A stretch of 64,000 bases of DNA from Polyporus tsugae (taxonomy: Eukaryota > Basidiomycota > Agaricomycetes > Polyporales > Polyporaceae). The notes beneath the pieces were generated by a model. That model was not told where the DNA came from. It did not search any database and worked only from the letters and a program-made list of their open reading frames with translations. The stretch is from assembly GCA_024305745.1 (NCBI GenBank), contig JAHRBS010000002.1, positions 1,798,001-1,862,000 on the forward strand. Reading direction: 5' to 3'. Position 1 is the stretch's first letter. Each line of letters begins with the position of its first letter. The position numbers and the translations under genes are program-made. This document shows positions 1 through 11,135 of this stretch, in pieces.

Positions 1-2139
1 GAGTGCGTCGTAAGTGTCTTGAGCTTCAACTGCTCCGTGGTCGAACATGGCAAGGTTAGTGCGAGCGCGTTTTACGCCTTGACGAGCGTACTTACACTCG
101 TAGTCCCAGTGTTTGCCACTGCCGCAGTGACGACATGGTCGCGCTCCCTTGGATTCGGGTGTTGCTTTCCGCGAGACATTAGCATCGTCCTTGGGGAACT
201 TGGGAGGTTCAAGCGTCGATGACGAACCTATAAGGTTGGTGCGCGCGTTACGATAGGAAGGGTTGTACTGATTATACCCTGCCGTTCTCCTGCCGGTGTC
301 GCGCGAGTCGTGCACGATCGGTGTATGAAGGGGTCAAATACCATGCGCGTCGAGTTCGAGAAGGTCGTCCTCATGTTGCTTGATAGCTTCTTGTAGTTCC
401 GTTGACGTCTGATACAGCCTCGGCGTGAGGATCGTACGCCACGAAAGAGGTGCGCCTGCCATGATGTCCGTGATAAGTTCGCTGTCTCCGTCATACTCGT
501 ATGCAAGCTGGAGAAGTTCACGCTTACGGATGAAGTACTGGCTTGGAAGTTCTCAAGGGTGTCCAGATTCCCGGTATCGCAGCGCGAGGGCCTGCTTACG
601 GGTCTTCTCGATCCAAGAGCGGCTGATGTAATATTTACCAATCGCGTTCCGGATGAGAATCCAGTCAGACTCACACTTCTCTCGGGTATCTTCTGGTAAC
701 GAGAAGTACCACCGCTCAGTATCGCCCGTTAGTCTCTGGGGGATAACCATACCTAGCTGCTCCCGGATGGTCGTCGACTTCTTCGCGATCGAGTTGACAC
801 GGAGGATCCAGTGTGCGAGCGCGTCGACGTTTCCGTCCCAGGTTGGAATGATGTCCATCTTCAACTTGAAGTCGAAGTGGGCTTCCGGAGCCTGTGAGCG
901 TTGACTTATCACAGGGGCAACGTGCCGTGATGAACTCCCGAGCGGAGGGAACGGGTTGCGACGAGGACCACGACCGTCGTCGTCATCCGAGCTCGAATCA
1001 CTGGGGTCGGGATTACCATGTAGGGCGCGACCTCCTTCGAGCCCTCGTGAGCGTGAGTTACTGACGGTCGAGTGTTCATCCTCATCCCTTCGTCACGGTG
1101 GAGATGGTTCTCGGGCGCGCTGGTGCTCGAGACCTCCGAACAGAGCTCTGAGAGCGGATGGCCCTTGTATGACGGGCTCTTCGCGGGCGCGCTCATGACG
1201 ATGACGGCGCGAAGCGCTGTGGTCGGGGCCTCCGTGTCCGATTCCTGCTTGAGTGATGGTGGCGGCAGAGAGCTCGGTGAGGTGGCATCGTCCGGCAACG
1301 GAGAGGGACGAACCTCGGAGCAGTCGTTTGGTGTCAGAGAGGTGCGGTGGCTGATCACGGATCACCTGTTCGACTGCGTGCTCATCGTCACGGTCACTGT
1401 CTTCCGCGTCAGTGGGCACGGTCGATCCATGGGACGTGCCACCAAGTTCCGCTATCTCCTTCAGGAAGTACTCCACTTCCCTTTGATAACATGCACCTAG
1501 GATTTCGAAATCGTTAGCCGTATACGCGTAGAAAACTGCTGACCTTTCTTCTCCAAAAATGGGAATTTGCAGGGGTGTCTTGCCCACGGCGAGGAACCTG
1601 GGTTTGGTGGCGATCCTCATTGATTCCCAGGTCCGTTGGGCTCAGTCGTAGTCAGTTTCGTCTAAGAAATAGAGTCGCTTCGTCAGACGTAGCTTATCCT
1701 CCCAGACGTTCGCAAGTAGGCGATTGAGAACACTGAGCTGAGAAAGGACTGACCCTTCCGTCTTGCTGTTCATGAGAAGAAAGCCGGCCCTGAAGCCGAG
1801 TGCTCATCGTCCGGGGAATTCTATGCGGCCATAGTCGAGAGCGTCTTGCAGCCTGTCCCGTAGTGTTTTGGACAAAAGCTTTGTAGTCTTCGCGCAAGTG
1901 GGGAATAAGTCATCTACACTTACGTGTGCTACGTCCGGTCCATACTCCTTCCTATTGGGAAGAGGGAATTGGCTATAGGAAAAGGGTAGGAGTTCGTCGA
2001 GATAGACTCGAGGTCTTCCAGCGTTGTCGGTCTCGGTCTCGGTCTCGTGTTCTGAGTGTTCGATGTTGGAGCCGAAGTCTTCTGTCGAACCTAGTGGTTG
2101 GCCATTGTCACTGGACTTCTGTCCAGTAGTTGGTGACAT
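1..2139 (-). pseudogene. gag: Retrotransposon Gag polyprotein, interrupted by five in-frame TGA codons
   Basis: Read from the ATG at 2139 down to the window edge, one frame stays usable for about 713 codons without a frameshift. It is stopped by TGA at 1804-1806, 1642-1644, 1093-1095, 553-555 and 334-336. The order is an acidic N-terminal part (MSPTTGQKSS start), a Ser/Asp/Arg-rich hinge, the capsid-like gag core around 880-560 (FDFKLK, WILRVNS, ERWYFSLPED) and a zinc knuckle at 94-135 (C-x2-C-x4-H-x4-C). Gag packages the element's RNA into particles. No other stop type occurs in the frame. Loss by CGA to TGA (C-to-T at CpG) would explain all five; I infer that and have not shown it. Confidence 0.75.
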
Positions 2140-2310
2140 CGGGTGAATGTCGCTGCGGGGGGGAATGTGTTAGTCGTAATGGTAGATAAAGATATACCTT
2201 TATCGGGAGAGATGATGATGTCGCGCTGAGAGGCGCTTGATGAGTGTTAGAAGCAGATAAGACTGAGGTATAATCGAGAACTAATCGAGAGTTCCCAGTG
2301 TGTCCACCAA

Positions 2311-2881
2311 TGTTGTGAGTCAGTACGACCACGGTGGTACGGGTGAAGGCCGTGTCGTGCAGAAGCGCGGTACGGGCTGTGCTGTAGGCACGCGATGGGA
2401 TCGCGCGCGCGTAAGACTCACAAGCTGGGAACTTACTCTTGTAGTCTCAAGTACTGGTCAGTTGCTCGTTAACTAGAATGCAAGGAGCTTCAAGTTAATG
2501 AGGGTTCGTCAGTGAGAAGCGAGAGGATCACTATCACACAGACGGAGGTTGGCGCACGAGGAGTGCACGGTTGGGTTCACACGAGGAGTGTGTTCAGCAG
2601 AGGTAAGTTGTCAAAGATAATGTGATTGTCCTTCAGCGACTTCGTCGCTGCATATTTATACACTAAAGTACAGGTATTCGGGGCTTCTCCAGTATTTACT
2701 AGATACTAGTTATCGTACATTGTAGACGATTCGGGTGAGTTCGAGCGCATGATAGAATATTCGAGTCCTTAGTTACAAACGGTCAGTCCGGGGTTCGAAG
2801 GTCCGCACAGCTTTGCGCCAGGTCGTGTCGAGTCTCCGCGGGTAGCTCCTAGTCGGGAGCTTCAGCGACATATCCATAACA
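2311..2881 (-). repeat. Left-end (5') LTR of the retrotransposon
   Basis: The segment is 571 bp long. Read on the minus strand it starts TGTTATGGATATGTC at 2881 and ends CTCACAACA at 2311, with the canonical TG...CA ends and a short terminal inverted repeat (TGTT/AACA). A TATA-like box (GTGTATAAATATGC on the minus strand) lies near 2650-2665, as expected for the LTR promoter. The boundaries are inferred from the motifs and from the adjacent primer-site-like sequence, because the partner LTR is outside the window. Confidence 0.65.
2649..2667 (-). promoter_or_regulatory. TATA-like box inside the LTR
   Basis: The minus strand reads GTGTATAAATATGCAGC here, within the LTR and about 510 bp upstream of the Gag start at 2139. 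Its place in the LTR fits the U3 promoter of an LTR retrotransposon. The transcription start is not visible from sequence. Confidence 0.45.
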
Positions 2882-3099
2882 GCCTCCATTCGACTTTTGG
2901 TCGTTACCGGATAGCGACTGTCCCGGTACTGTACAGTACCACGTCGGAGCTTTAATCAAAGTGAGTGCCCTTGGTCGCACTTCTCTCTCTCTCGTCTAAG
3001 TCCTCAGTCTCTCCCCCATATACCACACACAAGACCACACTGACATATTTGCTTCTACAGGGATCTGGGTGTCCGTCTCAAGCCTCTCATCTGTGGGCT

Positions 3100-3183
3100 C
3101 TCCCGCGTCATCTGGCTCTCCCGCGTCGTCTGGCTCTCTTGCGTCGTCTGGCTCTCCCACATTGTCTGGCTCTCTTGCTCGCG
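3100..3183. repeat. 18-bp tandem repeat, about 4-5 units
   Basis: The unit is TCTCCCGCGTCGTCTGGC with small variations (CTTGCG, CCACATT). Each unit is six codons, so the plus strand can be read as a Gly-Ser-Pro-Ala-Ser-Ser repeat and the minus strand as an Ala/Gly-Glu-Pro-Asp-Asp repeat. I see no complete gene around it. Confidence 0.7.
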
Positions 3184-3956
3184 CTCTTCGAAGCCAGGGT
3201 CTGCCATCGCTACTACTGTCCTGGGCTGGGTCTCTACTGCGCTGCACTCATACTCGTGCTCGTGCTCATTACCGGATAGTAGGATACCTCTTGTCTCTTC
3301 GCTCCTGGGCCGGGATCAGTTCATCCAGCCACACTGGCTACTGCTGTCGTGTAGTCACCCCTGAGGTAAGTTCGTTCATATCTTCGTCACAGGAACCTTC
3401 GCCCTCGCCCCCATTGTTGATGTGCCGTTGGCGGGCGTGTCATCTTGTACATCAGTAAGTCACAAGTGTTGCCTTCTCGCTATATGTATATGCGTACATT
3501 GTCTATGTATCGTACTGTAGCTCAAATAAACATCAGGCTTTTTTCTCATCATCCATGAGTGTGACGTTGCAACCGGAGCGAGCCAGCAAAACCTGTATTG
3601 ACGTTGTACGGCTGGGTAAACTGCGATAGCTTGGAACGTGTACAATCATTGCATCAATTTTGTCACATTGGAAGGGCGTTGCAATGCACTTGGAAGCCTC
3701 CCAGTGCCAGAATAGTGCCATTCTAATGGATTGCGAAGTCACAATCATTACACTCATCAAAATCTGATTATAGCGCCTTCTAATGTCATAACAATTAGAT
3801 AAAAATTCCGGGCTAAATCAGTGATGGGAGGATGAAAAGATATATGGATCGCACCGGCAGTGGCTGGGTGAATATCACATGCAGCCGGGAGATCCATCCC
3901 CATGATCGCATGCAGCAACGGCAAGAAACTTGGGGTGACCGCCAGCGCCCGCCTCC

Positions 3957-3967
3957 TTGTATAAATC
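3957..3967 (+). promoter_or_regulatory. TATA-like box of the SCP2 gene
   Basis: TTGTATAAATCC sits about 80 bp upstream of the ATG at 4043, followed by a pyrimidine-rich leader. The spacing is normal for a fungal core promoter. Confidence 0.5.
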
Positions 3968-4042
3968 CGCCGTGTTGCCCGTTGGTTTCTCCACTTATTT
4001 CCGTCGCCAACGCCACGAACGCCTCCGTAGACTCTGTACGTC

Positions 4043-4628
4043 ATGTCCGACATCAAGATTGACGGTTTCAAGGTGTGTATTCCACTCGAGATGCTCTGGC
4101 ATTCGCGTGCGTGGTAGGAAACAGCGAGAGGCTCACACGAGGTCCTGCACCAACCTAGTCCTCCGAGATCCTTGCCCAGCTGGCGGAGGTGTTCAGCAAG
4201 TTCAGCGATGAGGAGAAGAAGCAGCAGATCAAGAAGGTGCGTCGTGTCCCTCTCCGGTCTCGTGCCCCCTTGTCACGCGAACAACAGACAAACGGCATCT
4301 TCGAGATGCGCGTAAAGAACGCAGACGGCAAGGAAGGTGTTTGGACGATCGACCTCAAGCAGACAGGAACGGTCTACAAGGGCGAGCCAAAGGCCAAGGC
4401 CAACGTCACCATCATCCTGTCCGACGACACCTTCATCCAGCTCGCGGAAGGCAAGCTTGACGGCCAGAAGGCGTTCATGAGTGGCAAGCTCAAGACAAAG
4501 GGCAACATGATGTTCGCGACCAAGCTTGACGGAATTCTCAAGGTGCGTGCTCCTTACTGCCTGCCATATCCCCGTCTTGATGCCGAAGAGATGTTGTGTA
4601 GACCGCCAAGGGAAAGGCGAAGCTGTAA
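4043..4628 (+). CDS. SCP2 sterol-binding domain protein, putative peroxisomal lipid carrier
   Basis: Model: join(4043..4072, 4159..4236, 4288..4542, 4602..4628), 129 aa. It consists of almost nothing but an SCP2 domain, the size of stand-alone SCP2 proteins. The N-terminal helix region (ILAQLAEVFSKFSDEEKK) and the sheet/ligand part (GVWTIDLKQTG, ANVTIILSDDTFIQLAEGKL, KGNMMFATKLDGILK) match the family. These proteins bind fatty acyl-CoA and sterols and help lipid traffic, usually in peroxisomes. The protein ends in Ala-Lys-Leu, which fits the PTS1 consensus. That tripeptide is encoded on a nine-codon last exon, so retention of the last intron would remove it. The ATG was chosen because it opens exon 1 in phase and follows a TATA-like box. 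The gene is convergent with the aldolase at 4781. Confidence 0.85.
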
Positions 4629-4780
4629 TAGAGTCTTGTCATTGCTGTTGTTGCTATCGCTATCTATGTTACCGTATAATCCACTGTATTCTGGTCATAC
4701 CCATCGAAGACCCCATACCCCACGACTTCTCGGAGGAATGTGGGCGTATGTGCAACAATGGTAGGTGAGTATGTGCTTAT

Positions 4781-5832
4781 CTACAGAGCCTTCTCCAACG
4801 CGATCAGATCCTCTAGCTTCGCCGTCGCGCTTGGACCAGCAGCCTCCAAGTCTCTCGGCGTAAGCGGACCCCTCACGTTCACGTTACCATACCCGAAGTG
4901 CTTAGAGACGACTGCCTTGATCCCCGCGATGCTCCCCAGCTTCTGAAGCTCCCAATCCGCATGGCCCAGCAGTGCCTGCAGCTTCTCTGCCTCTGCGAGC
5001 TTGCCCTCCTTCCACAACCTGTACAACTCCGCGTGCGCCTTGGGCGCGACATTGGGCAGCGCCCCAATGATACCTGCGCTGCCCGAGACCAGACCTTGGA
5101 GGTACACGGCGGAGGACCCGGGGAAGGTGGCGAACTTGGTCGCAGGGAGGGTGGAGGTGAGACGGTGGAGTTTGCCGACGTCCGCGCAGGAGAGCTTGGT
5201 GCCGACGATGTTCGGGTGCTCGCCGAGGGCGCCGATAGTGTCGGAATCGAGGTTGAGCCCAGCGGTCACGGTGGGGAAGTTGTAGATCATGGTAGGAATG
5301 GGGGATGCATCTGCGACCTGCACAAACACACGTTCGACGCGTCGGTGTCGAGTCGGAGGACACGGTCAGAGGGGAGACATACATCGCGGTGAAACTTGAG
5401 TATCCTCTCCTTGGTCATTTGTGGGGCCCAAACACCAGGCGTAAGGACGAGGGCGTGGCTCGCGCCCGCCTCTTTTGCGTCGACGCAGAGCTTCTTCGTC
5501 TCCTTCGTGGACTGCCCGCCCGTCCCCACGATGACCAAGACATTCTGGAAGCCGTTCTCGTTCAGGGTATCTCTAGTGAGGCGGATTGCGATCTTGCGTT
5601 CGTCGTGCGAGAGGTGCTGAGCTTCACCATTGCTCCCTTGAACTAGTATGCCTGTAACACCTCCCTGAGAGCCGTGTCAGAACGGGTGCACAACATGAGT
5701 TCATGTAAATCTCACCTTTGCGAGTCGAAGGACATGAGACTTGATGGACGGAATATCGAGTTCCTCGTTCTCATCGAAGAACAATACGGCAGGGACATAG
5801 ACTCCAGGAGGCGGGGGAGAGCTGCTCGCCAT
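4781..5832 (-). CDS. Dihydrodipicolinate synthase-family aldolase (N-acetylneuraminate lyase/DHDPS fold)
   Basis: Model: complement(join(4781..5317, 5383..5664, 5716..5832)), 311 aa, the usual length of this TIM-barrel family. Visible motifs: GSNGEAQHLS near residue 52 (the substrate carboxylate-binding loop, GTTGE in the bacterial enzymes), YNFP with the catalytic-type Tyr at about 145, and GTKLSC with the Schiff-base Lys at about 174. The Tyr-Lys spacing of 29 matches DHDPS (28). The family cleaves or forms C-C bonds with pyruvate. In filamentous fungi the homologues are mostly 2-keto-3-deoxy-sugar-acid aldolases or uncharacterised, and fungi make lysine by the aminoadipate route, so a lysine role is unlikely. 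Substrate is not predictable from sequence. No targeting signal is evident, so it is probably cytosolic. Confidence 0.85.
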
Positions 5833-6486
5833 TCCAACTGCGAGATGGGAAAAAGACGAGCACAAGCTAAGAGGTGGACGACAATAACAGATCCGGATAC
5901 CAGCCTGTGTAGGGGGCTATCGGGGTCATCTCATCGCGATTATATACTCTGTTGAACTCCTCGAATAGGTGGTGAGATGCCGGCGCGGAAGAGTACGGCC
6001 TCCCGAGAAATCCTCGTGTGAGAGTCACCAGGAACAGTGTCCGAGAGTGAAGGTCCCAAAGTCCATAGCAGAGGTATCAAGCCATAGAGTGGTCATACAC
6101 ATGCCAGTGCAGGAATATCAGAGAAAGGCTCAAGCTAACCTCGATTCTCGAATAACCTGCAAAGCATCATGCTTTCCATCTCCGATTTGGTTAAACGATT
6201 GTCCGATGAGGCACAGTCTAGGCGGCGCTCGAACGTGCCATGCCGACCGCGTATGTCACTGCGAAATAAGTCTATGCTCAGACACGCCATAGCTCCGACG
6301 TCCCGTCGCCCCCTCCTCTCATCTTCCTTGGTCGCGCCAACCTCTGTCACCCACGGCGGACACAAGAGGACCTCACCCTCCGCTTCCTAGACTGCTACTC
6401 CTGGAATCATTGGCCTAGGCGACTCCCAAGGCTCACCTCTTCCAATCAAGTTCTCTGGCCTGGAGACTTGAGAAGAGCGCGCATAC
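5833..6486. other. Intergenic between aldolase and Mgm1 (divergent starts)
   Basis: About 650 bp separate the two divergently transcribed genes. I see no further coding sequence or repeat. It must hold both promoters. Confidence 0.55.
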
Positions 6487-9400
6487 ATGTACGCTTCCTT
6501 CCGCCGACGCGTCTCTGCCGTCCTCCCGACGCTCAAGGGCAAAGCCTCGACGTATGGATTGTCCGCGGTGGCCTCCGCGCGTCAGGCCGTCACACCAGGA
6601 ACAGCTTCTCGCCCGGTGCACAGGCAATTCGGGACGTTCGTTACGAACACGCACCTCCGGACGCGCTCGCGGTATGGTGTCCAGCCGTTGAACATCCGCC
6701 GTGTGCACATTCGCGCGCTGTCGTACTCGTCCATCCCGAGGTTCGTGTTGAGGGCTTTCAGAGTACCGGTCGGGGCTGCGACCGTTGGTGCGGGTGGATT
6801 CACGTATGCCAATTACAAGTTCGAGGGTGAGTGACACCATTTTCGGAGATCGGAGCGTTGCGTCTGGTATGTTGATGCGGTATGTTTCACAGAGTTCAAG
6901 AAGAAGTCGAACGAGGTCTTATCGACTGTCCAGGACACCATTACCGACGCATTCGATGCGGCTTCGGGCTTGGCCAAGACGGTCTCGTCGCGTGTATCTG
7001 ACATCAAGCTCCCCGACATCGAGGCACCCGGGTTCCTCAAGACCCTCTTCTCTTCGTCCTCCGAGGGTGGCAATAGTGAAGGACACGAGGGCTCGGAGTC
7101 TTCATCCCAGAAGAAGCGGCCCAGCGGCGACGATGCAACGGCCCTCGCGGCTATCATGGCGGCGACTTCTCTATCGGCTTCGGACTCCAAGGCTGGGGAT
7201 GCTGAGAGTCTCAATGGCGACGAACGACAGAACGGGCTGATGCATTTGACGAAGAAACTCATCGAGATCCGGACGATGCTCATTAGTATTGACCAGAGTG
7301 ACGCACTCAAGCTCCCCAGCATCGTCGTCATTGGCAGTCAGAGCTCAGGCAAGAGTTCGGTGTTGGAGGCAATCGTCGGCCACGAGTTCCTCCCGAAGTA
7401 AGTGTCCCTACATGTTGTAGTAGTCGTATCGGCAACTGAACAGCTTCGGGTAGGGGTAACAACATGGTCACGCGCAGACCCATTGAACTCACGCTCATTC
7501 ACACGCCTCCATCCGCGGATGATAAAGCCCCGCAGGAATACGGGGAGTTCCCCGGTCTCGGCCTCGGGAAGATCACCGACTTCTCTGTCGTCCAGCGCAC
7601 ACTCACCGACCTCAACCTGGCTGTCTCCGCCTCGGAATGCGTTTCCAACGAACCTATCGACCTGCGCATTTACTCTCCTTATGTCCCCGACCTCACCCTC
7701 ATCGACTTACCTGGCTACATCCAGATTGCCTCTATGGACCAGCCCGAGACACTCAAGGAGAAGATCGCGGGTCTATGCGAGAGGTATATCCGCGAGCCTA
7801 ACATCATCCTCGCTGTATGCGCCGCCGACGTCGATCTCGCCAACTCCCCCGCGCTCCGTGCCAGCAGGAAGGTCGACCCGCTCGGACTCCGAACGATTGG
7901 CGTGATCACGAAGATGGATCTCGTCCCTCCAGACCAAGGCGCGAATATCCTCTCCGGCAACCGGTATCCTCTTCACCTGGGTTATGTCGGTGTTGTTGCC
8001 AAAGGTTCTGGGAAGAAGACTAGCAGGGACACGCGAGGCGCGCTCGTCAAGCGTTCCGAGGACGAGTACTTTGGCTCGCACCGCGACTACTTCGGCGCCC
8101 CTTCGAAGCTCATGGTCGGCACCGACACTCTACGCCGCCGCCTCATGGAGGTTCTTGAGTCATCCATGGCGTCGTCTCTACACGGCATAACTAACGCGGT
8201 CCAGCTTGAGCTCGAAGAGACGCAGTACCAGTTCAAGGTGCAATACAACGATCGCCGAATTTCTGCTGAGTCGTACGTCGCCGAGACGATGGACCTCCTC
8301 AAGGCGCGCTTCAAGGAGTACACCGCACAGTTCCGCAAACCACAGGTGCGCGCAAACCTCAAGGCAATGCTCGAGGAGCGCGTCATGGACGTCCTCGAAC
8401 AGCTGTATTGGACAGACAAGCGCGCGCCCGAGCTCTCTCAGCTCGGCGCGGACGCGCGCGTGAAGCCCGAGGACGTCGAGCCGTACTGGCGGTACAAGCT
8501 CGATGCGGCATCGTCGTTGCTCACTAAGTCCGGTGTCGGGCGCGACTCGACGCTGCTTGTCGCGGACGGGCTGCGCGCACTCATCGACACGATCGCCCAG
8601 GCGGAGCCGTTCAACAACCACCCGGAGGCGGCGGAGCGGCTGATCCAGTTTTCGCACGCGATCCTGCGCGAGCGGATCGGGTTGACGTCGGACCAGGTGG
8701 AGAACTGCATCAAGCCATATAAGTTCGAGGTCGAGGTCGACCCGCGCGAGTGGGAGGTCGGGCGCACGGGCGCGGTGTCGCTTTTCGAGAGGGAGCTGAA
8801 GCTCCTCGAGGAGGGGCTGAAGGACATCCGGACTCGCGTGGGAGGGAGCAGACGGCTGAACAACCTCGTGACCTACGTGCGAGAGCTGGAGGAGACGGAG
8901 AGGGAGCGGAAGATGAAGCGGTTGCAGAACGGGGAGGCTTCAGACGAGGCTGCAGCAGAGGTCGTGGACGACTACCGGTATCCGCCTGCACAGCTCGTGG
9001 ACGGTAAGTCCGTATTCTCCGTGCCGCGGGATGTCTCGCTGACTGGAGTGTGAAATTCTTACAGGCCGGCACGCGATGTTCTTCAACGACCGTATTGGGA
9101 TCCTGAAACTTCGCCTGGCTGCACTCAGGTCGAGGAGGTGTAAAGCCGGACCGGAGAGCGACATCCTCTGCCCTGAGGCGTTCCTCAATGTTGTGGCTGA
9201 CAAGCTCGCTTATACCTCTGCCATGTTCATCAACATCGAGCTGCTTGACCACTTCTTCTACCAGGTTTGTTCGACTCCTTTGTGGTGTGCGTTATATAAT
9301 GCTAAACGGCCGTTATAGTTCCCGCGTGAGATAGACTCGAGACTGCTTTACGACCTGGACCGCAAAGAGATCGTAGACTTCGCGCGGGAAAACCCCATCA

Positions 9401-9593
9401 TCAAGAAACATCTCGACCTGCAAGAGAGGAAAGACAAGCTCGAGGAGGTTAGTGTCACCGTCATCGAATCTCTCGACTGAGGCTGACAGATTGTCTCTAG
9501 GTCATGAAGCAGCTCAATAGCTTGGCGACCCTCCGACCAGACGTGCAGCCAACGCCTCGGCGACAACGAGGGCTTTTCGGTAGCATGTTTTAA
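6487..9593 (+). CDS. MGM1: Mitochondrial dynamin-like GTPase Mgm1/OPA1
   Basis: Model: join(6487..6826, 6893..7397, 7454..9003, 9065..9264, 9319..9447, 9501..9593), 938 aa. The order is: an Arg/Ser-rich mitochondrial presequence (residues 1 to about 80), a hydrophobic inner-membrane anchor (about 90-110, [15 protein letters not shown]), a charged/Ser linker, the dynamin GTPase and then the helical bundle/effector region. G1 is GSQSSGKSS near residue 261, the switch I block is [18 protein letters not shown]3 is DLPG near 366 and G4 is TKMD near 433. The C-terminal part keeps [19 protein letters not shown], typical of Mgm1. It fuses inner mitochondrial membranes and shapes cristae; in yeast it is partly cut by the rhomboid protease Pcp1. 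Family length is about 900 aa, so it appears complete. The start is the first ATG of a good presequence. Confidence 0.95.
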
Positions 9594-11135
9594 GCTGGGG
9601 TCTCTAGGCTCGTGATGATGGTTCTGTCGGAACGTTTGGATTTATACACTACTGTATTTCTTACTTGGCGTTAATCTCCCACCTCGCATCTATACAAAGA
9701 TAAGTACAAAGACACAAAGCAGAAACACTGAGGGATACGCGAGCCTACAGATTCTTAACGTGGTAATCAGGAGAAAGAGTAAATCATGGTGTCGCAACTC
9801 CAGTGTTCGGAGCAATCAACTTACCTAGCGCAAGCCTCAATGCCTCATTCCGTACTACATGACGCTTAAGCTTGGCGGAGCTCGCAGGGCATGATGGTTG
9901 ACAAGGTTCAGCTTCCTCAGCTCTCCACGGACAAGAAGGGCTCGGGCTCCCTCGTTGACACTACCGCGGACATGTAAGGCGGCCTGGACAAGACAAAGAA
10001 CCACATCTACCCTAACAGCAAGTGGGCCAACATCCCGAACAACATGGGCAAGGGCAGCCTGGGGTTTTCGACCACCTCGACCTCGCACAGGTCGTCGACT
10101 ACTACTTCGCACAGGCCGACCACTACGTCGCACAGGCCGTCAACTTCTGCTTCTTCACACAAGCCGACCACTACCCACAGGTCGACTACAACCACCCGCA
10201 GATCGAGCACCACCACCCGCAAGTCGAGCAGCTCCGGCATGTATCCTGGCACTCCGCCGCGGGTCGTGGTATTTAATGCTCCGGCGTCGCTGCATGGAAG
10301 GCCTCCACTGAGTAAGTACAACCCGAGATCTGGACCGACGTCGACAGGGGCAGGTGCTGAGCGCACCGTGCGCTGTATTGATTTATCAGTTAAAGTGAGG
10401 AGGAGCATTCAATATTCAATATTCATTATGCATCATGGGATTCTCGTTGTCTCCGTAACGTAATCGTATGATAGATACACACCGAATACTGATCTTCCTC
10501 CTCCTCCTCCTCCGTTGCAGGCCATATCAGGACCCCCCAAACCGGCAGTCTGGGTGGTCTTACACCTGCCATTACGCTATTTATTATTATACTTCAAGCT
10601 TCAAGCACGGACCCACATTCCTTTTCACATCCATGATTCCATATTGTGCGACAAAACGCGGAGGGATGCGGATATATAGTAGACGCCCGCTCGATCTCGC
10701 CGATAACCTGTCACAGCTTGCGTATACGTAATCCGCTGAGTCTCCTGCAGGCTGCAGTCGCGGTAAGACTCAAATGCGGCTGCTCTTCAATTGGGCTGCG
10801 AGACATACGCGTCCGCAATAGAAAGGAACGGATTTCAAGTGGAAGCGCTAAGCCACGTAGCGACCGGAAATAAGAGCACGGACACGTGTTACTGGCCTGA
10901 ACTTTTGGGGATCCCGCCGGCCGATGCGGTCGCCGGCCCGAAGAGTACGGAACGGAAAGCTGGCCTGGGGCCCTGGGCCACTTGGTGTGCTGAGTCCCGG
11001 CTGAGTCGTTGGGGCATCGTAGAACCAAAGTTGTCATTCGCACACCGTAACAGCGCCCCGGCGCACGAAACTTAAGGAGCCGCTCGCCCGCTGATGCCTG
11101 GGGCACGGTTTACCGACATTTTCCTCCGTCCCACC
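9594..11135. other. Region between Mgm1 and the THEM6-like gene
   Basis: Besides the doubtful Ser/Thr-rich frame at 9891-10463 I see nothing supportable here. 10464-11135 holds only short scattered open frames. Confidence 0.5.
9891..10463 (+). CDS. Doubtful Ser/Thr-rich hypothetical protein or gene remnant
   Basis: From ATG 9891 a frame runs to a TAA at 975-977 of the 9-kb block (9975-9977), then continues open to 10463. A 45-bp intron 9974-10018 (GTAAGG...CAG) would remove the stop and keep the frame, giving join(9891..9973, 10019..10463). The middle is a repetitive stretch (10078-10240) coding (S/T)n-H-R/K-P units from an approximately 24-bp DNA repeat; the other plus frame also stays open across it. 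The N-terminus (MVDKVQLPQLSTDKK) has no signal peptide. I do not recognise a family. It could equally be a pseudogene with a nonsense change. Confidence 0.3.

Larger units (their letters stand above)
1..2881 (-). mobile_element. LTR retrotransposon (Ty3/Gypsy-like), 5' part, cut by the window edge
   Basis: The element reads right to left: LTR (2311-2881), short leader (2140-2310), then Gag (2139 to 1). Pol would lie beyond the left edge, so the family call rests on Gag character and LTR layout only. The Gag has a typical fungal retrotransposon-gag core followed by a CCHC zinc knuckle. The LTR begins TGTTA and ends AACA on the minus strand. Right after its inner end lies TTGGTGGACACACTGG, the position expected for a primer-binding site; I could not match it to a tRNA. 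Gag carries stop codons, so this copy looks inactive. The other LTR and the target-site duplication cannot be checked here. Confidence 0.8.
2882..4042. other. Intergenic: retrotransposon flank to SCP2 promoter
   Basis: Apart from the 18-bp repeat near 3100-3183 I find no gene. The short open frames overlapping the repeat lack convincing ends. The right end holds the SCP2 core promoter. Confidence 0.6.

Noticed and set aside
909..1358. 149-codon minus open frame overlapping Gag
   Set aside because: It is in another frame than the continuous Gag frame, which alone carries the capsid core and zinc knuckle.
2780..2820. GGGGTTCGAAGGTCC resembling a tRNA B-box
   Set aside because: No matching acceptor stem, A-box or anticodon arm around it; it lies inside the LTR.
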